Shown here: positions 58,214 to 64,000 of the stretch, piece by piece
How the letters are laid out: every line of letters begins with the position of its first letter
Numbering within the stretch: the stretch's first letter is position 1
Origin: JAGRGG01 sp965217265
GTDB lineage: Bacteria > Pseudomonadota > Alphaproteobacteria > Geminicoccales > Geminicoccaceae
NCBI GenBank assembly: GCA_965217265.1
Contig: CBDCHP010000003.1
Coordinates: 1 to 64,000, forward strand
Direction of reading: 5' to 3'
Length of the DNA: 64,000 nt
Made by a program: the position numbers and the translations under genes
Notes under the pieces: generated by a model
Seen by the model: only the letters and a program-made list of their open reading frames with translations
The model's database searches: none
Told to the model about the DNA's origin: nothing

Positions 58214-59407
58214 TCAACGGCTCCAGAGCCGCTTGTAGGCCGTGCTCGACTTCGGGTTCACGTGTTTGGGAAATATCCGGTATGTGTTCTCGTTACGACA
58301 GTTATAGTAGGAGGCGTAGGCAATATTCTTGGAGTTCTTCTTCAAGAATTTGTAAACATTTTCAATAAAGATAGGATTGTCCCTGCTTTGCCTCGTATAG
58401 CCGTTCGAGATGCCCCACTCGCCGATGGCCAGCGGCTTGCCCTTGCTCTTGGCGTAGCTCAGCCAGGCGCCGGGGCCGTAAGGCCCACCGTTGAACTTGG
58501 CATTGTAGTACTTGTCCCAGATCTTCTGGGTGTTGAAGCTGGGATAGCGGTCGTAGAGGACGACGCCGATGATGTCGACGACGTCGCCGCCGGGGTAGAT
58601 CTTGTCGACGTTGAACTTCAAGTGACCCTTCTTCGCCATCGGCCACTCGATCTTGAAGCTTTTATCGACCAACTTGATCGTCTTGGCCGCGCGCCTGAAG
58701 CACTTCTTGTAACCTTCTGGGTTCTTGCCGGCGCTCCAGGGGAACCAGCTACCGTTCGCCTCCCAGCCGAGGCGGATGATGGCGTTGGACGCGCCGCGGC
58801 TCTTCATGACCTGGGCGGCCTCGCGGTGGTAGCGATCGAAGGCGCCCCTGGCGCAATTGTCGAACTGTCTCGCCGTGTTCTCGGTCAGGAGGGGCACGCT
58901 GACGACTGGCCGCGCCTTGCTCTTGATGAGAGCACCCAAACCGCCGCCGCGCGTCCACTTCAGCATCTTGCCCCAGCTGCCCTTCGGCGCCCAACCCTTG
59001 ACGACGTCGAGGTCCCGGCCACGCCACTTGGCCAACTCGCCCTCCTTGCTCCAGGAACGGTTGAAGCAGGAGAAGCCCGAGGCCCAGGGCAAGCCCGAAC
59101 GTGCCGAGGATACCTTGCTGCCGCTGCCGCCGCTCCTAGATCTGGATCTGGATCTAGACTTGCTGGAGGCGACGAGGTGGATGGAGTCGGCCGCCGCCGG
59201 ATCGCCTTTGAAGACGGCATTATCGGGTGCCTCCGTTGTCAGCATCGTCTTCGACGTTTCAGACAACGCAAGATGCGGCGTGGCGGCAGCCGCGTCGTAC
59301 GCGGCGGCGAGGGGCACGGCGACGATTACGCCGGCCGTTAGGCACAAAGATTTGTATGCAGTGGGACTAGTTCGACGATTCTTGAAGCACCGCGCCAGTT
59401 GCAGCAT
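58214..59407 (-). CDS. Secreted GH26-like glycoside hydrolase
   Basis: 397 residues. An N-terminal signal segment (about 1-42) is followed by a linker that includes an Ser-Arg run (residues 82-92). The catalytic domain shows the GH26 acid/base motif IIRLGWEANGSWFPW with Glu216 and the nucleophile motif PLAIGEWG with Glu330. GH26 enzymes cut beta-mannans and some mixed glucans. The conserved His before the acid/base is replaced (GWE instead of HE), which is seen in distant members. It may process a mannose-rich part of the exopolysaccharide. A perfect 10-bp hairpin lies 32 bp upstream of the ATG. Confidence 0.75.
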   Translation of the reverse strand: MLQLARCFKNRRTSPTAYKSLCLTAGVIVAVPLAAAYDAAAATPHLALSETSKTMLTTEAPDNAVFKGDPAAADSIHLVASSKSRSRSRSRSGGSGSKVSSARSGLPWASGFSCFNRSWSKEGELAKWRGRDLDVVKGWAPKGSWGKMLKWTRGGGLGALIKSKARPVVSVPLLTENTARQFDNCARGAFDRYHREAAQVMKSRGASNAIIRLGWEANGSWFPWSAGKNPEGYKKCFRRAAKTIKLVDKSFKIEWPMAKKGHLKFNVDKIYPGGDVVDIIGVVLYDRYPSFNTQKIWDKYYNAKFNGGPYGPGAWLSYAKSKGKPLAIGEWGISNGYTRQSRDNPIFIENVYKFLKKNSKNIAYASYYNCRNENTYRIFPKHVNPKSSTAYKRLWSR

Positions 59408-59733
59408 TTTGCTTTTCCCGTGATTTCTTGAGGGCGGTCCCGTGCCACGGAGGTGGCACGGGCCGCTTGTTCAGACGCGGCGGAAGCCGGGATATTCCAC
59501 GGACAAGGCGCATTGGATATCCCACCGATCCCTTATTTGGCGAAGCGGCAGGACGATAAACTTTGCTGACCGCAAAAAATGGTTGAAGATCAGCGGGCTG
59601 TCCTTCGAAGTTTTTCAATTTTAAGTTGAATGAATAAATAATTTAAGCGCGAATAATATGTTGCCCCTGCCAATTAACGCAGCGCTTTACGAGCGCGCGA
59701 GTTCTACTAAAAGATGATTTTTCCTGGTGACAT
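59408..59733. other. Intergenic region between treY and the GH26-like gene
   Basis: About 325 bp with no supportable gene. The part next to the GH26-like gene is its leader with the hairpin at 59439. The part at 59600-59690 is strongly AT-rich (TTAAGTTGAATGAATAAATA and following), and is the probable promoter of the GH26-like gene and the end region of treY. I see no RNA gene. Confidence 0.4.
59439..59462 (-). promoter_or_regulatory. Perfect hairpin in the GH26-like gene leader
   Basis: CCCGTGCCAC and GTGGCACGGG form a perfect 10-bp stem with a 4-nt loop, 32 bp upstream of the ATG. On the transcript the loop reads CUCC. It could be an attenuator, an RNA-stability element or an operator. Nothing in the sequence selects among these. 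Confidence 0.5.
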
Positions 59734-62394
59734 TCAACTTCTGCTGACTAAAACGGCAACCGGAAATTCACCGAACACGTCGCCGAGCGGCAGGGATTGG
59801 CCCTCGAATCTTCGCCCGTCGAGCAGCGACACGAGGGGCGTGTCCGTCAGCTTCAGGGTCGTGCTTTGCCAAAGGTCAGGAGGGGGGGGTAAGCGGTCGC
59901 CAAGGCGCTGTCTGAGCAGGCGGGCGACGGCGACGACGGCGGTCGTGCCGTCCGCGTCGACGCGCTCGAAGGCGAAGACGTGCCGGGCGGCATCGCCCTC
60001 GATCGTGAGCGGTCGGTAGCGGCCGGCCGTGAACAGGTCGGGGTGCCGCGCCCGCCATTCCAGGATGCGCGCGATCAGGGCCTGCTTGAGGCGCCCGTCG
60101 CGCCAGCCCTCGACGTCGATCGTCGTCTTCGCCAGCGCCGCCGCGCGCGCGTCCCAGTCGACCGGGCGGCGGTTGTCGGGATCAACGGTGCTCAAGTCCC
60201 AGAACTCGGTGCCCTGGTAGACGTCGGGCACGCCCGGCAGGGTCAGCTTCAAGACGGTCTGCGCCAGTCCGCTCAAAGCCCCAATCGGGTCGATCTGGTC
60301 GAGAAAGGCGCGCAGCCGGTCGAGGAACTCGGCGCTCCGGTCCCGGTCGAGGGCGCCGCGCACGAAGGCGGCGACCGCCGTCTCGTAGGCCTCGTTCGGC
60401 GAGAGCCAATTGGTATGAAGCTTGGCCTCGCGGCAGGCTTTCTCCAGGTAGGCAACCAGCCGCTCGGCGAGGTCGTGCAAGAGGCCCGCATCGGCGACGT
60501 CGCCGCCGGGCGGGAAGGCGCCGACGAGCATCTGGTAGAACAGGTACTCGGTCTTAGGCTCGGGATGGACGGCCTCGCCCTCGCCGGTGCGCAAGCGCGC
60601 GTTCATCGCGTACCACGCCGCGACCTCCTCGCCCCAGGGCCCGGCCAGCTCCGACAGGGCGGCGATGCGCAGCCGCGTGTCCTCGCCGCGCTTGGTGTCG
60701 TGCGTCGCCGTCGCGATCAGGCCGTATGGGTGGCGCTCGGCGAGGTTGGCGAAGAAGGCGTGCGCCGCCCCGGCCGACAGGCCGAAGCGGTCGGGCTCGC
60801 CGCCGACCTCGTTCAGCGCGACCAGCCGGTGCCAGCGATAAAAGGCGGTGTCCTCCAGGGACTTCGCCATCGCCGGGCCGGTCCGCTGCTCGAAACCGGT
60901 CAACAGCGCCCGCGTCACGGCACCGTCCGGCCCCTCGTCGAGGAAGACGCGCTTGAGGTAGCGAAAGACGTAAGGGTCGGGCAGATCCATCGCCGCCTCG
61001 GCGTCGTCGAGGGCTTGGCTCAAGCGCACCTCGTCCTCGGCCGTGAAGCGGCCGTCGCCGCCGTAGGTGCGATAGACCGGAAAGGCGGTGACGAGGGCGA
61101 CGAGCGCGTCCTCGATCAGCCCGACCGGCAGGTCGCGATCGACGGGGTCGTTCGCCGCCAGATCGGCGAGGCGGGCGCTCAAGCGCGACATCTCGGCCTT
61201 GAGCGGGCCGCGCAGGGTCTCGTCCTTGGCGCCGCGAACGACGGCGAGGAAACCTTCGGGATCGCCGCCCATGCGGGCGTAGGTCGCGTTCAGGGCCGCC
61301 TCGCCGTCCGGGTCGACGAACAGGCCCAGGATGGCGTTCAGCGTCTCGTAGCCGGTCGTGCCCGCGACCGGCCAGGAAACCGGCAGTTCCTCGCCTTCGC
61401 CCAGGATCTTCTCGACCAGGATCCAAGGCCGCATGTCGGCGCGCGCGGCCCGCATCGCGTCGGCCAACTGTTCGAGGTAGCTGCCGGGCTTGGCGAGGCC
61501 GTCGACGTGGTCGATGCGCAGGCCGCTGAGCTGGCCCTTGCCGTAGAGATCGAGGGCGAGCGCGTGCGTCGCCCTGAAGACTTCCGGCTCCTCGACGCGC
61601 ACGCCGACCAGTTCGGTGATGTCGAAGAAGCGGCGCCAGTTGAGCATGGCGTTGCCGGTGCGCCAGTAGGCGAGCCGCCACGCCTGGGCCTCGATCAGCG
61701 CGTCCAGCGTCTCGGCCGGCACGTCGTCGAGGGTCGCCGGCAGCCCTTCCCAAGCGGCGGCGAGATCGTTGACGAGGGTGGGGAAGGTCGCGGGCGTCGC
61801 CGCCTTGAGGCGGACGAGGAGATCGTCGCCCAAACGCCCTTCGAGGGCCATCGCCCATGTGCGCGGGTCGAGCGGGTAGCGATTATCGTAGTAGGCGATG
61901 TCGAGGCTGGGCGGGTCCTGATCGAGGGCGAGCTTGAGTTCGCCGTTCGCCAGCACCTCGCCGTAGGGGGCGCCCAGTTGCGGCAGGAGGATGCGGCCGG
62001 GGGTGCCGCCGGCGCGGGCGTCCCAATCGACGTCGAAGAAGACGGCACTCGGCGCCTCTTGCCCCCAGCGCAGCAGGTCCTGCCAATAGGGATTGTCAGC
62101 ACCAACGCCTAAGTGGTTGGGCACGATGTCGAGCAGGAGGCCGAGCCCGTTCGCGGCGAGGGCTTGGCCGAGCTTCTCGAAGCCCTCGTGGCCGCCCAAC
62201 TCCGGGTCGAGGCGGGCCGGATCGACGATGTCGTAGCCGTGCGTCGAGCCGGCGCGCGCCTTGAAGATCGGCGAGGCGTAGAGGTGGCTGATGCCGAGCC
62301 GCTTCAAGTAGGGGACGATCTCGGCCGCTTTGGCAAAGTCCATGCCGTTGCGGAACTGCAGCCGGTAGGTCGCGATCGGGGGCGGTGCGGTCAT
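59734..62394 (-). CDS. treY: Malto-oligosyltrehalose synthase
   Basis: 886 residues. It converts the reducing-end alpha-1,4 bond of malto-oligosaccharides to the alpha,alpha-1,1 bond, giving maltooligosyl trehalose, which TreZ then cleaves. Recognised by the N terminus (IATYRLQFRNGMDFAKAAEI), YASPIFKARAGSTHGYDIVD, LLLDIVPNHLG, LRIDHVDGLAKPGSYL with the catalytic Asp, and the long C-terminal LTLPGVPDVYQGTEFWDLSTVDPDNRRPVD. Length is normal for TreY. Its ATG overlaps the malQ stop (ATGA). treZ is not in the window and may lie upstream of malQ. Trehalose is a compatible solute, matching the other osmolyte genes. Confidence 0.93.
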   Translation of the reverse strand: MTAPPPIATYRLQFRNGMDFAKAAEIVPYLKRLGISHLYASPIFKARAGSTHGYDIVDPARLDPELGGHEGFEKLGQALAANGLGLLLDIVPNHLGVGADNPYWQDLLRWGQEAPSAVFFDVDWDARAGGTPGRILLPQLGAPYGEVLANGELKLALDQDPPSLDIAYYDNRYPLDPRTWAMALEGRLGDDLLVRLKAATPATFPTLVNDLAAAWEGLPATLDDVPAETLDALIEAQAWRLAYWRTGNAMLNWRRFFDITELVGVRVEEPEVFRATHALALDLYGKGQLSGLRIDHVDGLAKPGSYLEQLADAMRAARADMRPWILVEKILGEGEELPVSWPVAGTTGYETLNAILGLFVDPDGEAALNATYARMGGDPEGFLAVVRGAKDETLRGPLKAEMSRLSARLADLAANDPVDRDLPVGLIEDALVALVTAFPVYRTYGGDGRFTAEDEVRLSQALDDAEAAMDLPDPYVFRYLKRVFLDEGPDGAVTRALLTGFEQRTGPAMAKSLEDTAFYRWHRLVALNEVGGEPDRFGLSAGAAHAFFANLAERHPYGLIATATHDTKRGEDTRLRIAALSELAGPWGEEVAAWYAMNARLRTGEGEAVHPEPKTEYLFYQMLVGAFPPGGDVADAGLLHDLAERLVAYLEKACREAKLHTNWLSPNEAYETAVAAFVRGALDRDRSAEFLDRLRAFLDQIDPIGALSGLAQTVLKLTLPGVPDVYQGTEFWDLSTVDPDNRRPVDWDARAAALAKTTIDVEGWRDGRLKQALIARILEWRARHPDLFTAGRYRPLTIEGDAARHVFAFERVDADGTTAVVAVARLLRQRLGDRLPPPPDLWQSTTLKLTDTPLVSLLDGRRFEGQSLPLGDVFGEFPVAVLVSRS

Positions 62395-64000
62395 TGTGCG
62401 TCGTCATTCTCGCTCAAGCGGGGCCGCGCCTCGCGCATGGCCCCGAACAGGGCGTTCGCGCCCGGATCGCCCAAAAAGCCGTCGATCGCGACCGGCGGGC
62501 GGCGGCGCCAGTTCGGGTGCTCGTCGATCGTGCCGGGCAGGTTCGCCTGCTCGACGTCGAGGAGCGCGTCCTCCAATTGCAGCATGAGCAGGGTGCTCGG
62601 GGTCGTGGCGAGATAGCGGTGCACGGCGAGCAGCAGCGCCTCGTTCGCGCCGTCTTCGCCGGCGTCGAGCGTGCCGGGCTCGGCGATCCCGGCCGCCTCC
62701 AGGGCCTCGACGATCCGCCCCCGATCCACGGCCCGCTCCCGGCGTTCGTCCTCGGCCTGATCGGGCTCGGGGAACAGGTCGAGCTTGTCCCGCCAATCAA
62801 TGTCTTGGCCCCGCCAGTAGCCTTTGAGCGTCGGCAGGTCGTGCGTCGAGAGCGAGGTGAGCGCGCCCGCGGCGTAGGCCTCGGGGGCCTTGGGCGTCTC
62901 CTCCTCGCGCTCGAACCAGAAGACCTTGCACGACAGCATGCCGGCCGCGTCCATCGCATCCCCGAACCCTTCCGGTACGGTGCCGAGGTCCTCGCCGATG
63001 ACGAGGCAGGAGGTTCGGTGCGCTTCGAGCGCGATCAGCCGGGCGATGTCCTCGAACGGGAAGCGGATATAGGCCCCCTCGCCGGCGTCCATGCCGTCGA
63101 CCACCCACCACTGCCGCTTGAGGCCGAGGACGTGGTCGACGCGAATGGCGCCCGCGTGGCGCATGTTGGCGCGCAAATCGGCGATCAGCGGCTCGAACCC
63201 GGCTTTGGCCAGCGCCGTCGGCGCGAAGGGCGCCAAGCCCCAGACCTGCCCCTTGGGGTTGAAGATGTCGGGCGGGGCGCCGATCGACACGCCGCGCAAG
63301 GAGAAGTCGGGCTCGGCCCAGACCGTGCTCCCGGCCGGGTTCACCCCGACGGCGAGGTCGCGGTAGAGGCCGATGCGCATGCCCGACGCCAGCGCTTGCT
63401 CCTGCGCCGCCGCCAACTGCTCGTCGGCGAGCCACTGGAGAAAGGCGAAGAAGCCGACCCGCTCGGGGTGCTGCGCCGCGAAGTCGGCGACCGCCCTGCC
63501 CTTCGGGTCGTCCCAGCCCTTCGGCCACTGCCAAAAGGCGAACGCCTCGGGCGCCTCGGCCATCGCCGCCTCTTGCAGGGCGTCGAAGCGGGCGTGGCGT
63601 TCGAGCGGCTCGCCCATCGCGGCCCTGAACGCCAGGAAGCGCGCCTTGAGGGCGTCGTCGTCGGGGCGCCCCCGCAAACCGTCCCAGAGCCCTTCGAGCG
63701 CCGCCTTCTTGCGCGCCGCGGCTTGGGGGTAGTCGATCAGATCGCCGGTCGGAACGGGCGGCAGCCCCTCGGCCAAGGGCAGGCCGAGGTCGGCCGCGGC
63801 CCTGTCGAGGGCGATGTAGAGCCAGTTCAAGAAGCGCCGGCTCGACGGGGCGTAGGGGCTGACCGCCTCTGGCTGCGCCGGGAAGAGGGCGTGCAGCGGG
63901 TTCAGGCCGAGGAAGTCGGCCCCCTTGCCGCCGAGCCCGGCGGCGAGGTCGGCCGCCGCTTTGAAATCGCCGACCCCGTCGTCACCCGCCCGGCGCAGGC
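62391..64000 (-). CDS. malQ: 4-alpha-glucanotransferase (amylomaltase), 5' end outside window
   Basis: Partial: the frame continues to the window edge with no start, so the N terminus is missing. Visible family blocks are GVGDFKAAADLAAGLGGKGA and DFLGLNPLHALFP near the edge, then AIRVDHVLGLKRQWWV with the catalytic Asp nucleophile, VIGEDLGTVPEGF with the acid/base Glu, and LSTHDLPTLKGYWRG. It disproportionates maltodextrins in the cytoplasm and supplies chain lengths suited to TreY. Translational coupling to treY indicates one glycogen-to-trehalose operon. Confidence 0.92.
   Translation of the reverse strand, partial: LRRAGDDGVGDFKAAADLAAGLGGKGADFLGLNPLHALFPAQPEAVSPYAPSSRRFLNWLYIALDRAAADLGLPLAEGLPPVPTGDLIDYPQAAARKKAALEGLWDGLRGRPDDDALKARFLAFRAAMGEPLERHARFDALQEAAMAEAPEAFAFWQWPKGWDDPKGRAVADFAAQHPERVGFFAFLQWLADEQLAAAQEQALASGMRIGLYRDLAVGVNPAGSTVWAEPDFSLRGVSIGAPPDIFNPKGQVWGLAPFAPTALAKAGFEPLIADLRANMRHAGAIRVDHVLGLKRQWWVVDGMDAGEGAYIRFPFEDIARLIALEAHRTSCLVIGEDLGTVPEGFGDAMDAAGMLSCKVFWFEREEETPKAPEAYAAGALTSLSTHDLPTLKGYWRGQDIDWRDKLDLFPEPDQAEDERRERAVDRGRIVEALEAAGIAEPGTLDAGEDGANEALLLAVHRYLATTPSTLLMLQLEDALLDVEQANLPGTIDEHPNWRRRPPVAIDGFLGDPGANALFGAMREARPRLSENDDAQ

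Overview
The window is GC-rich DNA, apart from a short AT-rich replication origin and a few intergenic patches. It probably comes from an alphaproteobacterium. The evidence is an alphaproteobacterial-type RepA initiator, tandem DUF29 genes, a DoeA-type ectoine hydrolase, a choline-sulfatase and a ChoXWV choline transporter. A plasmid-style replication module in the middle suggests the window lies on a large secondary replicon (megaplasmid or chromid), or on a chromosome that carries an integrated one. A Rhodospirillales or Geminicoccales relative is plausible, but the sequence alone does not settle it.

Layout. 1-5.4 kb (+): the end of a carotenoid operon with two CrtI-family desaturases/oxidases, a PlsC-like acyltransferase, a CrtQ-like glycosyltransferase and an unusual sulfotransferase. 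It is followed by a HAD phosphatase and a 2'-5' RNA ligase-like protein. 6.5-18.3 kb: compatible-solute catabolism. doeA and an ArgE-like deacetylase are on the minus strand. Divergent from them are an MttB-family methyltransferase and a FAD/GcvT demethylating dehydrogenase, then choline-sulfatase (betC), two overlapping DUF29 genes and a second FAD/GcvT dehydrogenase. 18.4-26.5 kb (+): a molybdenum hydroxylase of the CoxSLM type (form II active-site motif) and a five-gene ABC transporter cluster.

26.5-28.2 kb: repA (minus) with an iteron origin. The origin has eight forward iterons, inverted iterons flanking repA, exact DnaA boxes abutting iterons, and three 11-bp AT-rich repeats. Copies of a dispersed inverted repeat bracket the module. 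The same repeat occurs in four full-length copies and two half copies across the window.

28.2-51.7 kb: a large exopolysaccharide locus. It holds a heparinase-like lyase, two PAPS sulfotransferases, an O-antigen-ligase-like polymerase, an arylsulfotransferase-like protein, two small membrane proteins, an AlgD-like uronate-forming dehydrogenase, a GT4 enzyme, a WcaJ-like initiating transferase, an acyltransferase, a 1275-residue Ig/LamG/beta-helix protein, a Wzx flippase, a PL6-like lyase and a membrane glycosyltransferase. A truncated HlyD gene and a decayed IS1595-family element lie inside it. The likely product is a sulfated, acylated, uronate-containing polysaccharide.

51.7-58.1 kb: choV is separated from choXW by a 3-kb block carrying a lipoprotein with a perfect 30-bp tandem repeat and a duplicated DUF4142 protein. 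58.2-64 kb (-): a secreted GH26-like glycosidase, then treY and malQ (partial) of glycogen/trehalose metabolism. No tRNA, rRNA or CRISPR was seen.
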